Assembly (NCBI GenBank): GCA_014529385.2
Contig: CM043955.1
Coordinates: 144,347,640 to 144,411,639, forward strand
Length of the DNA stretch: 64,000 nucleotides
Origin: Adiantum capillus-veneris
Taxonomy: Eukaryota; Streptophyta; Polypodiopsida; Polypodiales; Pteridaceae
Reading direction: 5' to 3'
This document shows, in pieces, positions 1-10,365 of this stretch (its first letter is position 1; each line of letters opens with the position of its first letter). The notes beneath the pieces were generated by a model, which was not told where the DNA came from, made no database searches, and saw only the letters and a list, made by a program, of their open reading frames with translations. The position numbers were made by a program, and so were the translations under genes.

Positions 1-4
1 TAGA

Positions 5-463
5 TTGTGCTCTTACCTATCACCTGACCCAAGTGAGCCCAATCCCGTAGCTCCAAAACGAATCAATGATCGTGGAAAGGAAAAAATCATAGAATGCTAC
101 ACACCCGCTCCCGAGCTAGTTTGGGTACCAAAGAAAGAACGATTTGTTCCACCTAGCTCAGGAAGGGGGGAGTCCCATGAAGATTCTAGCTCCTCATGTA
201 ATACATCTATAGAGGTAAAATCTTCTACACCACCTCCATCTATAGTAGCGGACCTCCATGAAGCTACAAAAGAATCCACACCTCCCAGTGTTCAAGAATC
301 ACCTAATGAACCACTTCAAGTTCGATCCTGGGAGAGAACCTTACCACCCTTGCAACTTGACCAGGCACCTAGGGTAATAGAAAACTACTGGCAAAAATCC
401 TCACCTATTACCAACTGGAACAATTGGTTTCAAAGGGTGACAAGCTCATTTCAAACGGTATGA
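5..463 (+). other. Uncharacterised Pro/Ser-rich ORF, probable retroelement polyprotein remnant
   Basis: An open frame of 152 codons, rich in Pro, Ser and Glu, with short motifs such as LVWVPKKERFVPP and a C-terminal NYWQKSSPITNWNNWF stretch. I do not recognise a domain. It is followed within about 10 bases by a purine-rich tract (CTAAGGAAGGGGGGAG) of the kind that precedes a 3' LTR. The inference is that it is the 3' end of an internal retroelement region whose 5' part lies before the window. The first ATG at 5 may not be a real start, since the frame could enter from outside. Confidence 0.35.
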
Positions 464-469
464 TCTACC

Positions 470-484
470 TAAGGAAGGGGGGAG
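470..484 (+). other. Candidate polypurine tract preceding a possible LTR start
   Basis: The purine run AAGGAAGGGGGGAG is followed immediately by TGTTTGCTGAC, the arrangement expected at the internal/3' LTR junction. A very similar tract (AGGAAGGGGGGCA then TGTTAACC) lies at 2069-2087. No second LTR copy is in the window to confirm the boundary. Confidence 0.35.
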
Positions 485-2068
485 TGTTTGCTGACAGTCA
501 TCATTCATTTGTTTCCCTCTCAACCTTTTTCCCTGACCTCTCAATTCCAATCTTAGGGAATGTACATATAAAGCTTTATACTCACAAAAAACAAAAAAAT
601 AAAGAGCAAGAGCAATTAGTAAACGAGTATGCACATTAAAGTCAAAACATTGACTCAGACCTACACATGTCACATCTGGTACAGTGAAACAGAACCTATG
701 CCATAAAACACCTTTGATCCTCATCACTTGAGTGATGGAGGGTAGGTAAGATTAGTACGATAGGAGTGTTTTTGTTTTAGAGTTGAGAGATTAGCGAAGT
801 TATCTTGTCCCACTGATGTGCCTCCTAGAGGTATTGTTTGTGTTTCATAGTGTGTACAGGAACGTGTTGTTGTGGTTAGGATTTGGACCTTCATGGAACC
901 TTCAAATCAAGCACGACCATCAACACAAACAGGTGTTTCTTGTCCATTAGCATTGCCGTTATCTTTTTGCATCTATGATTGTCTGCTTTGATTGTGATTG
1001 GTAGCATAATATTCAGCGCATTGGCTTAGTATCAAACATTTAATTCAATGCAATCTTTTGTCATAATCACTTGTTTAGGTGTAAAAATCAAGCAGTCCGA
1101 CTAAGCTAGTTTGACCAAGCTAGGTATTAGAAATCTTCTCTTAATACCATGGGGAATGCCTTCCTAATAAGCAATGGTTACTTAGGTTCTTAATCCGATT
1201 TAGGCAGCATTGTATGAAATGTACTAGGGCTTTCTAGTGGGCTTGACCCTATTGACCTTTAGCTTAAGTATTATAAAGGGAGTTTACTAATGTGATGAGC
1301 CTGGGGAGGGTAACAGTGTTATATGGCCCCCCAAAGTTACAAAATTTAAATGCTGAAAATGAACAAGCAAAAAATCAAAGTGCCACAATGTAAAATTTTA
1401 AGCTGGAAGAGAAATCTCAGCTTGATTTGGTACTTCACTCACATGTATCGCCTATGGTACTAGAGCCCTAGAGGTTCCCAGTGTGGGCGCTTTTCCTTGA
1501 AAAGCCAAAAACCCAGGGCATACAAAATAAGCACACACATCATGATTGAATCAATGTGAAAAGACTTTGGGGGGTCAAAGAAAAAGTAATCAGTCAGGCG
1601 ATGATTTCATGAGAAATTCCTTTTATGGTAGCTTAACTACAAAGTTTTCTAGATATAGCCTCTAGTCAGCCCTCGAACATGAATACTTGGCTCTCGCGAT
1701 TAAACAACTTAATTGACCACAGAAAATTAAGAAGCTTACCCATGGTATTAATATTCGATCTCTAGTGCTTTTCGACCGTCAAATTAGCGACCCCAGACTT
1801 GTTTAATTTTTTACCTTTACATCTGTTTATGCATTTGATTACATTGCAATTTAATGTTCATTGCTGCCAAATTGTTTGAAATTCTTTAACCAATCAATGT
1901 GTCTACCTAAAACTGCATATGCTTTTTAAGAGAATGCAATTACTGTGCCAATGTTGTTTGATTTTGCAGTGACTGAAGAAGGCTAAGGACATTCATCTCA
2001 AATGCTCTTCCACCTCGACGAACCAGCTTCAACTCAATAGCTTCCGAGGACGGAATCTACATCAGGAA
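485..2068. other. Unassigned retroelement-like sequence without a supported gene
   Basis: No convincing reading frame. The first part has an LTR-like start (TG) and a TATA-like CATATAAAGC near 565-575, so up to several hundred bases may be an LTR. The part from about 1960 to 2068 could encode the tail of a polyprotein ending just before the next polypurine tract. I could not find a paired LTR to settle this. Confidence 0.3.
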
Positions 2069-2087
2069 GGGGGGCATGTTAACCCTC

Positions 2088-2651
2088 ACGGCACACGGAC
2101 ACCCCATCACCTACGACGGACGTGTATTATGTATTATTTAGAGTCAGGTACCGGGCTTGTCGGTCCAATAGGAAAAGGGTAAGAGCGATCGCCGATGAGA
2201 GGCGCACTTTAACTTGGACATTCAAGGGATTAGTTGGCTAAGCATGGGCGCCCAAGTGTGAATGGGGTGATTTCCTATAAAAGCCAACTAAACCTAATTT
2301 TTACTCATTCTCTCATTTGTGCAATTGAAGAGTGCTCTTGCTCCATCTCCATCTTCTTCTTCTTCACCTCCTTGTGTGTGTGTGTGTGTGAGAGAGAGAG
2401 GGAGAGTGTGTGTGCGATCGAGCATTACGAAGGCACGACGGCGGCGAAGCGGTTGAGCGCGGCACGACTGCAGCTTCTTCTTCATCGCGGCGAGGAATCC
2501 ACCACGAAGGCGAGCGTAGAGCGGTGAGTGACACACCCTTTGTTTTCTTGAGCTTGCTAGTTTAGGCTTGTTGTGTGCTTGGAGCCGTTTGTGGCTCACA
2601 TACGGTGTATTGGCAAGTCCCTTGCTTCGACAGTGCGGCAAGGAGCGCACA
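2088..2651 (+). repeat. Probable 3' LTR of a truncated LTR retrotransposon
   Basis: Starts TGTTAACCC directly after the polypurine tract AGGAAGGGGGGCA and ends GAGCGCACA, giving TG...CA ends. It contains a TATA-box-like CCTATAAAAGCC at about 2275 in the right place for an LTR promoter, followed by a short (GT)n(GA)n microsatellite at 2375-2410. The right edge coincides with the point (2652) where homology to the CACTA copy at 28279 begins, so the LTR element probably landed in or truncated that CACTA copy. A second LTR is not in the window, so the boundaries rest on internal signals only. Confidence 0.5.
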
Positions 2652-2889
2652 AAGAGCTTCATGGACAAAGTGCAGGGCCGAGGAGGATGTAACTTTGGAT
2701 TTTGGGCTAGAGGTAAGTAGTGAGCAGATGCCTAAACCTAGAAATGAGCTTTCAAATAGTAAAGTTTATATGGAGAGCAGTGAAGAAGTGGAGTTTGATA
2801 AAGAAGATACAGAAATAAAGATTGAGATAGCCATCTTTGGTGCATCAAATCTCATAGAAGATGAGAGATTGACCAATGATTTTTGCTAG
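2652..2889 (+). pseudogene. TNP2-type CACTA transposase, C-terminal fragment
   Basis: The frame reads through DVTLDFGLEVSSEQMP and ends DERLTNDFC-stop at 2887-2889. The same acidic tail ends the longer transposase remnant at 28517, where two stop codons interrupt it. Here the tail is open, but everything upstream is lost, so this is a fragment. Confidence 0.6.
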
Positions 2890-3042
2890 GAACTCTTTTG
2901 TAAAACTTTTTTATTAGTCTACAATATTGGATAGATTCATTGAGTTGTGTTGCAGCGTTGTTTTTTTGTTATTTGCGGTGCTTAAGCATTTCTTTTGTAA
3001 AGTAGCATATTGTATCTATGTTATTTGTTATTTGCCAATGAA

Positions 3043-4120
3043 GACGATACATACTCTCCGAGTTTTAGTTTTCCTATCACTCCGATCGGCATGTCACCCG
3101 AGCAGATGGGCTCCTTTTTGACACAGTTCACACCAAAGCAGATTAGCTATGCACAGAACCTTTGTGCAACTGGTAATACCTCTAGACCTACTACAACCGC
3201 CCCTACTCTTAGGACTAGTGTGCCCCCTACACCGACCGGACGCACACCTTAGTCGAGTATACCCCCTACATCGATGTTTGGTTCATCTTCGAGATGAGGT
3301 AGGATCCATCTGGAGGTGGTGGTTGTTGTGGGAGTGGTTCTATCGATACGTACACACCACTGAGAGAGCATCCATCACTCTCTTTAGTAGATAGTTCACC
3401 GATTGGCACAGCGTGTATACCTTGGGGATCACACGAGCATGATCCTAGCAAGGTGTACAAGAGGAGGGATGTGGCTGTTGTTGCGGATAGGGTAGGAAAG
3501 GCCATGCGATAGAGGATTCTACAGCTCTATAAAGTTCTATTTGGCCACTTTGTGATGGAGACTTGGGATAATCAAGATGGTGAAAGAAAGAATTACATCG
3601 TTGAGCCCATTCACAGAGAGTACAGGCCGGCAAAGGGATACAATCTAGTCTTGAATGACTAGATTTTGAGAGTGGTGATTGCCACAATGTCACACCGTCG
3701 GTCAGAGGCGAGAGACATGTACATGGAGGGACATCCAAAGCCGGCAAGGTTGGATGCAGAGGAGTGGGGGAGGATTGCACGAGAGACACAAGACAATCCT
3801 GAGAGGTTTCAGCAACAGAAAGATGCAGCGAGAGCACGTTTGGACTCTGCTGGAGCAGCTACGACACACTTCGGCATGAGTTTGTAAGTATTATACGTAT
3901 GCTTTAAATTGTCAAAAATGTATATTTTATCTAAAAATTCATCTAATCATTAAACCATAATTTTGCAGGAAGTTTTCGTGAAGCACCCTCCGATATGCCG
4001 AGAGGAGAAGTATGGGTACAAGCATAGACTTGTGGCCCTTTTGACCCAGCTCTGTAGGAGGAGGAAGAGACCGTCGAGTGGGAGGCATTACCATGAGGGT
4101 GACATCCTCCATATATGTTT
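3043..4120 (+). pseudogene. CACTA second-gene (tnpA-like) pseudogene, copy 1
   Basis: The frame begins with a Pro/Thr-rich stretch (MSPEQMGSFLTQFTPKQ, then PPTPTGRTP) and continues in pieces to a Lys/Arg-rich part (RRSEARDMYMEGHPKPARLDAEEW, QDNPERF). The same order occurs in the better preserved gene at 47927-49234 (LSPQQRQWYVERHR, then ENPDKWKQQKDAARARVE). A stop at 3250-3252 and frameshifts break it. A splice donor GTAAGT at 3884 and an acceptor TTTTGCAG ending at 3968 frame an intron in the same relative place as in the intact copy. Confidence 0.6.
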
Positions 4121-4217
4121 CTTTTTTAGATGTGGTCTTCTTAATATAGCTGTACTCATTCATTGTATACATATATAGTTTCACACTTATGTTTATGGTT
4201 TTATGTTCCGTTTACGA

Positions 4218-4608
4218 TTATGATTGTTGTATGACAATCAGGTTACGGTTATGGTTTTGCAATTATTGTATGGCACAGAGGTTATGGTTATGGTATGGCA
4301 CAAATGTTATGGTTATGGTTATGGTTTGGCAATGATGGTATGGTTATGGTTTTGCAATTATGGTATGGCACAAAGGTTATGGTTATGGTATGGCACATAA
4401 GTTATGGTTATGGTTTGGCAATCATGTTATGGTTATGGTTATGGTTTGGCAATCAGGTTATGGTTATGGTTTTGCAATGATGATACAGCTGTTATGGTTA
4501 TGGTAGTGACAAACAAGTTATGGTTATGGTTATGGTATCGCAAGTGGGTTATGTTTATGGTTTTGCGGTTTTTAAGTCGACGTTATGGTTATGCTTTTGA
4601 GTACTTGT
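4218..4608 (+). repeat. TTATGG-rich minisatellite in CACTA copy 1
   Basis: Imperfect tandem units of roughly 24 bp built from GGTTATGGTTATGGT followed by TTTGGCAATCA or ATGGCACAAA. A matching array with a different unit order is at 29651-30113 in copy 2. It lies between the tnpA-like exons and the element end. Open frames across it (Tyr-Gly-Tyr-Gly peptides) are repeat artefacts. Confidence 0.85.
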
Positions 4609-4800
4609 CATGATTAAACTTTGATTTTGTGGTTTTGTTCTTCTTACAATTTTGCTAATTTGTATACACTCACTCTTTAGCGTCAAACTGTAGGCGGAGT
4701 GCGGTTGCTTGTGGATGAAAGAATGCAACATCAGTTTCCAACCCTCTCTACCCAAATTGTTTTTGCAGCTTTTGTCGCCGGTGCAGGAATCGATATACAT

Positions 4801-5034
4801 GTTGGAATAAGCCTCGGTATAGATGTTGGTATAGAAAAGTTATATACCGATGCGTATTAAAGCACGTATTCCGATGTACTTTTCATTGTGTATTTCGACG
4901 GTTACAATATCGGTGATTATACTAACGAAACGATACCGACGTTTATTTTGATGCTTATTCTAACGCATTTTACTTTTAAAATAAGCTTTGAGTCGTCAAT
5001 ATTCGCGTCGATTTTTGTGGGTTGTGTTATAGTG
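4801..5034 (+). repeat. CACTA subterminal region and right terminus, copy 1
   Basis: The words TATACCGATG, TTCCGATGTAC, TTTCGACGG, ATACCGACG and GCGTCGAT recur in this AT-rich stretch, which ends at TATAGTG. Short degenerate repeats next to the terminus are typical of CACTA elements, where the TNPA-type protein binds. It aligns with 30296-30535. Confidence 0.6.
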
Positions 5035-5499
5035 CACCAACAACATCGATAACTTAGCGTCAGTGTCGGTAACTAATTGATCTCTTGTAATATACTCAAC
5101 CTAAAAACTCTAAAGATAGGTTCTTTTTCTTAAACTTTTGCACTTTAGAAAAACTTTATAAAAAGAACAGTTTTCATGTGAAGAGGTTAATCTTGAGTTA
5201 TAGAAAAGGCCTCTCACTTATGGTTAGAAACATAAAGTGACTTGCACTAACGATATTTATAAAGTAAAATGGTGTGCGTGTGAAGATGCAACACCCTCTC
5301 AAGCATATATCTCTTATTGAAGCGGTCCCAATTGTTGACATTCTGTAGTTTGCGAGCTACCAAACCCACCGTGAGAAAGCGTTGGGTGGAAGAAGTCTTG
5401 CACAACTTTGTTGCAAAAAGACCCCGTCCTAATTTGTCGGTGAGAATTATGAGTCATTGCGTTGAATGCAAGGCTCTAGCCTCCTAGTGGAAGAAGGGC
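5035..5499. repeat. Duplicated flank shared with the DUF26 upstream region
   Basis: From CACCAACAACATCGATAAC to AAGAAGGGC this sequence is nearly identical to 30536-30992, outside the CACTA terminus in both places. It includes a TATA-like TTTATAAAAAG at 5156-5166. In the right-hand copy the segment ends 34 bases before the start codon of the DUF26 gene. Here it ends without the gene, so this copy may be an orphan piece of promoter and leader. Small indels separate the copies, for example 4 bases near 5485. Confidence 0.75.
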
Positions 5500-5880
5500 A
5501 TAAACGCTTTGTCAACCAACATTCATTGGAAAGGCATATGCATAAAGATGACAACAATGCCAACAATGGCGGGTCAGTAGATGCACGCCAATACTACACT
5601 AACCGCATAAACATACATCCTATGTCAATGCCGAAACTATGGGGATGTCGGGGGCTCGCTCCAAAATCTATATCACTGAAAGGATCTCCACATTTGAGAA
5701 TCCCCCAGCTCAATAAAACCTTACCACGACCCTCAACAATAGGCTTTGCATATTTCCATCACAATACATAAACCACATAAGATCTTACATCAACCACAAA
5801 AACCCTTTTCTGTAACCGCTGCAGCGGTTTGTCTGATGTAACAGACCCTCAAGATGTTACATCAAATATGCATGTGACAG
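5500..5880. other. No supported feature
   Basis: Sequence past the break in the duplicated flank. A 101-codon open frame (5466-5771) crosses the break and resembles nothing I know. Treated as non-coding. Confidence 0.4.
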
Positions 5881-6304
5881 ACATTGCAGAAAGAGCATGC
5901 AACAAAAACCTGTATGCAGAAGAACCAATGAGGGTAGACCACCCTGCTGTCTGAACTCAATATCTCTCAAACTGTGCAAAATTTGTAGAAACTTCCTTCT
6001 ACAAAGTTGTAGACCAAGCGAAAACGGTTGGGGAGACAGGGAATGGACTTTAAATAATCTGTTTTTACAAATCAAAACAGATCTGTAAAAATTTGCAGCT
6101 TTTACTTCACGATCAGCAGGCAGTTTGAGTGACATATCTTAAAATTGATGAAGATTTTTAGAAAACTTTCTTCTGCAAAGTTGAAGAAGACAAAAAACTT
6201 GTCAGGAATCGTGAGAATTGGCTTAAATGAAGACGTTTTGGTAGGCCAAAATAGATCTACCCTCTGAGCTTCAATGGTGCTCCCAATCCCTGAGCTCTGA
6301 TACC
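5881..6304 (-). mobile_element. Fragment of a non-coding LTR element with tRNA-Met-type primer site
   Basis: Two units 174 bp apart share TTCTACAAAGTTGTAGACC (near 5997) and TTCTGCAAAGTTGAAGAAG (near 6172). These are the hallmark words of the array at 44,850-45,640 in the complete element at 43218-45845. The right edge holds GAGCTCTGATACCA (6291-6304), whose complement TGGTATCAGAGCTC is the classic initiator-tRNA-Met primer-binding site. Any LTR would lie to the right of it. Same strand orientation as the complete element. The LTR limits are unresolved. Confidence 0.5.
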
Positions 6305-6327
6305 AGTCAGAGAGCACGTGCGAGAGC

Positions 6328-6498
6328 GTGTGTGTGTGTGTGCATCAATGGAGAAGAGAGGAGACACAGGTTTGGGTGGACTCCAAACACAATAGTGTTA
6401 GGGTTATGTGTGTGTGTGTGTGTGTGTGTGTGCAGCAATGGAGAAGAGAGGAGACACAGGTTTGGGTGGACTCCAAACACAATAGTGTTAGGGTTATG
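6328..6498. repeat. 90-bp tandem duplication joined by a (GT)n microsatellite
   Basis: A 63-bp block, CAATGGAGAAGAGAGG through GTTAGGGTTATG, occurs at 6346-6408 and again at 6436-6498, identical by eye, with (TG)n between and before. It may sit inside the LTR of the adjacent fragment. Confidence 0.8.
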
Positions 6499-6543
6499 AG
6501 TCCTTATTCTTTTATGTAGAAATAGTATAGCCGGCGGCTTCGC

Positions 6544-6546
<3 letters not shown>

Positions 6547-6622
<76 letters not shown>
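6547..6622. repeat. (CT)n microsatellite
   Basis: About 76 bases of uninterrupted CT dinucleotide, following a small inverted repeat GCCGGCGGCTTCGCCGCC. Confidence 0.95.
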
Positions 6623-6626
<4 letters not shown>

Positions 6627-7460
6627 GTCACTGTGATCCCGGAGCTACATGCCACACCTTCCGATTGAAGGAGGATCTGACGCGTTGTCAAAGAGTTGGC
6701 GGTCTTGCCAGGAAGGTGCCGGGCCTCTAGCTGTGAGGGTTTGTGGGGAGACTGTGAAGCTTTTCACTTAAGCAAGCTTAGTGTTTGTAGCAAATACCTT
6801 GTGTATAGCAATTGGAATCTTACACGCAGACACACACATACGCACACGTGAAACCCTCAAAACAAAACAAAGATGAAAACATCAAGACTTTGATCGTATC
6901 TAATCAAAGGTAGGATGAAAGGGTTCACATATGCATTTATAACAGCAAGTCGTTGTGCTCCAAATAGACTGCAAATGGCTCTTTGAAACTATAACTTAGT
7001 GCTTACAAAGATAGATATTTTGCCTAGCGATAGGAGTGAGCTGTGTGTACAAGTATTCTTGGTTCATAGTAATATCAAGAAAGCAAGACTCAACCACTAG
7101 AGGAGAATAAATATGTGCACATCGAAAGAATTATAGTCTAGTAGTGGCAAAATAAGAGGATGTGGAGAAAGAAGAATTTCTTGCAGTCTTTCTGGCCCAA
7201 AGAGAAACACAATTCTCTGTTAGAAGTGGATTTGACGGCTAATAAAAATGTTAATTCTAATATGTTGCACAAAATGAAAGGGTTGAAAAGTTACACCATC
7301 GGGGTTATTCATCTAAGAAAGCTCAGAAAGTAGTCAAACAATGGAGGAAAGAGATAAGAGAGACAACCAACGCACAAAGACCCACACAAGCTTAATCCAA
7401 AGAAGTGAAGCACACCTCAAGACTTGTGGTATTGTAGCCAACTTGATGAAGTAGATGATG
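6623..7460. other. Unassigned intergenic or degraded repeat sequence
   Basis: No open frame of useful length and no LTR or TIR signature. The first 250 bases could be the remainder of an LTR belonging to the element with the primer site at 6291-6304. The rest shows nothing I can name. Confidence 0.3.
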
Positions 7461-8135
7461 TGTAGCAGTCCCCAACACCGTTTGCAAGCCACCAACAATG
7501 CGTCTTTATTGATGAAAGAAGGTTACATAGAGTGTATGAGTATTACAAGTGAAGAGATAGAAGGCTTTTATGGGGATTGCTTGAGTGCTTGATTGCTTGA
7601 TGGTTTTCTTGATGCCTGAGTGAGGAGCAAGAGGCTCTATTTATAGGTGAGGCTCTATCTTGAAGAAGATATTTGCTTAGAAATATCCAAGGGATTTGTG
7701 TGACAAGTGTCTCCCTTTTCAAAAATATCTTGAAATTATCTTCAAAGTTGTTAGATCTTTCTCTTCAAGAAATATCTAGAGGTTTTTCTCCAAATATCTT
7801 CTCCTTGCCGCCATAAGCGTCCAAGAGTAGCTTTATAAAAAATTGAGAGAGAGCTTGGCATACATCATGGATGACATCAAACAAACTCGTAACCACTTTT
7901 CTAAGGGATTTTTCTAAGTCCATAATCACTCCAAAGTGCACCTACTATGTGTAGAATGACACCTCATGGGGTATACTATGACTAAGGCCACTTTTGACCA
8001 TGCTACACATGCCATATGACACCTAGGATGCCTAGTAGATAGGAGGTATATTTTATAGGCTCATTTTATCATGGTTTCAAGAAGAGGTTCACAAAGAAGC
8101 TCGGGATCGAAGCCCGTTCCAACAAGAGTGACACA
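7461..8135 (-). repeat. 3' LTR of gypsy-1
   Basis: Read on the minus strand this begins TGTGTCACTC and ends GGGGACTGCTACA (TG...CA). It contains a TATA box (CACCTATAAATAGAGC, near 7640) and downstream of it an AATAAA signal (7503-7508) close to the end, in the correct order for an LTR promoter and polyadenylation site. It lies just past the integrase C-terminus. The matching 5' LTR is missing because the element is cut at 10711. Confidence 0.6.
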
Positions 8136-8229
8136 TCAGACTTCGACTAGCTTTTTGCATGCTAAATAGAAAATACGTATACTTATACACACTTAAGGTA
8201 TACACATAAAATCCATAATATTGTAGGGC

Positions 8230-9500
8230 TTAGCTTGCATTCCCACTATGCACCTGCCACAGCACGACATCCACCCCCTCTAAACGTGCACATCCTCCGG
8301 TATGTGCCACAGCCAATGTTTGCAGGTTCGACTCTCTTGGAGTTTCTTCTTCTTCATCTTCACTGGGTGATTCCAAACCTTCATTCTCACTTACTTGATC
8401 AGCCGGATGACTATCTTCTCTTCTTTTGAATACCTTGATTCTCTTTCCTGCAATGGGTATCTTTATCTCTGTTCCATCCAATTCAGCCAAGGTGTAAGTG
8501 GCATTGTCATGTACGTACTTGACTATATACGGTCCAAACCATCTTTTTGAAACCTTTCGCATGACGGTATGCTGGTTATCAACACTAATGTCATACACTA
8601 AAACCCAATCTCCTTGCTTAATTTCCTTCGTTCTTAGCCTGTGTCGTCTATCAAAGTAGTCCTTGCTTTTCAACCTGGCATTCTTCAATCTTTCTTTTGC
8701 AACCTCAATGTCTTCAGGCCTTCTTTCTAGCTGTCTTATATGCAAGGCAAGGATCTCTTCTCTGCTAAGCCCATCTTGCCAAGGTAGCACATTCCATGTG
8801 GGAATGGTCTCTTCAATGGGCATTACAGGCTTTTGACCATACATCAATTCTGCAGGCATGTAGCCAGTTACTGAGCTGTGTGTCGTGCGATCAACCCATA
8901 GAGCATATGGCAATAGTTTTGGCCACTCACTAATTCTTCCTTCACAAGCTTTAGCCAAGGCTTTGATGATTAGCGGATGCCCTCTTTCACTTTTTCCGTT
9001 GCCTTCCGGATTGTAAGCGGTGGTAAGGGAAAGCTTGATTCATATCCTGGAAAAGAATTCCCTTGCTTCCTCGGCATCCAACTCTCCTCTGTCTGCAGTT
9101 ATCTTTCCCACACAACCATAGCGGCAGATTACATCCTCAAGGAGAAATTTACATACTGCCTCTATAGTCTTTGTCCTTAAAGCTCGCCCTTCAACCTGAT
9201 TAGTCAAGTCTTCTCTTGCAAGAACCAAGTACCTCATCTGCCAGAGTCCTAAAGGCATGGTGACTAGATCCACAACCCATTTGTAATGCATGGCTAGTGG
9301 ATAAGTAGGATGTAACCCATCACGATGTCGCACATTTGAATACATTTGACATGCTACACATGATTCCACAAAGTGGGATACATCCTTGTACATACCTTTT
9401 CACCAATACCTTTCCTTTATCTTTGAAAAGGTTGTCCACACACCACGGTGTCTAGTCCATAGGTTCTCATGAAACTCCTGCATGAGATTTGCTTGACTTT
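8230..9500 (-). pseudogene. Gypsy-1 integrase region (broken)
   Basis: Integrase inserts the cDNA into the host genome. Two frames cover it. The upstream one (9393-9040) has the zinc-binding pair ESCVACQ after MYKDVSHFV, then VVDLVTMPLG (core, first Asp) and KITADRGELDAEEA (second Asp region). The downstream one (8958-8230) has ALAKACEGRISEWPKLLPYA, SVTGYMPAELMYGQ, then a C-terminal part with KEIKQGDWVLVYD and KRWFGPYIVKYVHD. The frame is interrupted between them near 9000-9040 and by a stop just before MYKDV. The spacing suits one integrase protein, now inactive. Confidence 0.75.
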
Positions 9501-9537
9501 GTTTGTTACATACTACCCTTTGTGGTATAGCACCCCT

Positions 9538-10365
9538 CTATTTTGGATGTTTCCATAAGTAACCATCTTGCAAAAAGTACCCATATGCTTTTCTGCGTAT
9601 CCTCTTAAACTCATGCTCAGACCAAGCACCCTGTTTTGTTAAAGTACTCAAATAACGACCAATAAGCAACCAATCTCCTTCATACCCATCTTCTAAAAAC
9701 AACTCAAGTGCATTAGGTGTGCCAACATCATTATGCTTAACATGATTAATGGAGTAGAACTTTGTGCCTACATCTTCACTATCATCTACCATGTCTTGCT
9801 CATCCTTATACCTTGCCCTTGACAGCATATCTGCTACCGGGTTGTCTTTTCCTGCAATATGCTTGAACTCAAGATTCAAGCATTTAATGTAGGAAATCCA
9901 TCTTAGCATGGCAATGTCTGGTGTTGAGTAGCTTGTAATCATTCCAAGGAGTGACAGACAATCTGTTTCCACAACCACATATGCTCCAATCAAGTACTCC
10001 TTTTCACACCTTAATGCTGTAACCATGCCCCACAACTCCTGTTTTACCTGTGTATAGTTCCTTTGTCGAGTACTTAGAACCTTGGCTCCAAACCTTATCA
10101 CATACCTATGTCCCTCTTTGTCATCCTGCCCTATTGCCCATCCAATTCTTGTCGGACTCGTATCCACTGTCACTATTACTGGCTTTCCACACTGATAGTT
10201 TACCTTTCTTAAAGTCGATGCTTGTTGTAGCAAATCCTTTAGCTTTCTCATAGCCCTTGCTTGTGCGTCTCCCCAATGAAACTTTTGGTTTTTCCTTAAC
10301 AACTGATACACTTTGTATCTGCTACATGTGCATAATGTGGGATCCATATAACATAAAACACACAT
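9538..10365 (-). pseudogene. Gypsy-1 RNase H domain
   Basis: The frame shows PVIVTVDTSPTRIGWAIGQ (first catalytic Asp), NYTQVKQELWGM (catalytic Glu) and VVVETDCLSLLGM (catalytic Asp), then FKHIAGKDNPVADMLSRA, the conserved end of gypsy RNase H. It degrades the RNA strand during reverse transcription. The frame is open for 275 codons, but its N-terminal codons overlap a frameshift from RT. A spacer towards integrase follows. Confidence 0.8.

Larger units (their letters stand above)
2652..5034 (+). mobile_element. Truncated CACTA (En/Spm) transposon, copy 1
   Basis: This 3' part of a CACTA element is homologous along its length to 28279-30535. It holds the last TNP2 coding stretch, a degraded second-gene (tnpA-like) exon, a TTATGG minisatellite, a subterminal region rich in CCGATG/CGACG words, and a right end TTATAGTG at 5027-5034. 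Its complement begins CACTATAA, the CACTA signature; copy 2 ends TTGTAGTG. The left part, with most of the transposase, is missing where the LTR at 2088-2651 abuts. The sequence beyond 5034 is shared with the flank of copy 2, so the two copies appear related by duplication of a segment and not by independent transposition. Confidence 0.72.

Noticed and set aside
4295-4613. Tyr/Gly/Met-rich open frames
   Set aside because: They follow from the TTATGG minisatellite and are open in several frames. The homologous array at 29651-30113 changes unit order without preserving a protein.
6291-6304. tRNA-like sequence (TGGTATCAGAGC)
   Set aside because: Only the 3' acceptor complement is present. It is a retroelement primer-binding site and not a tRNA gene.
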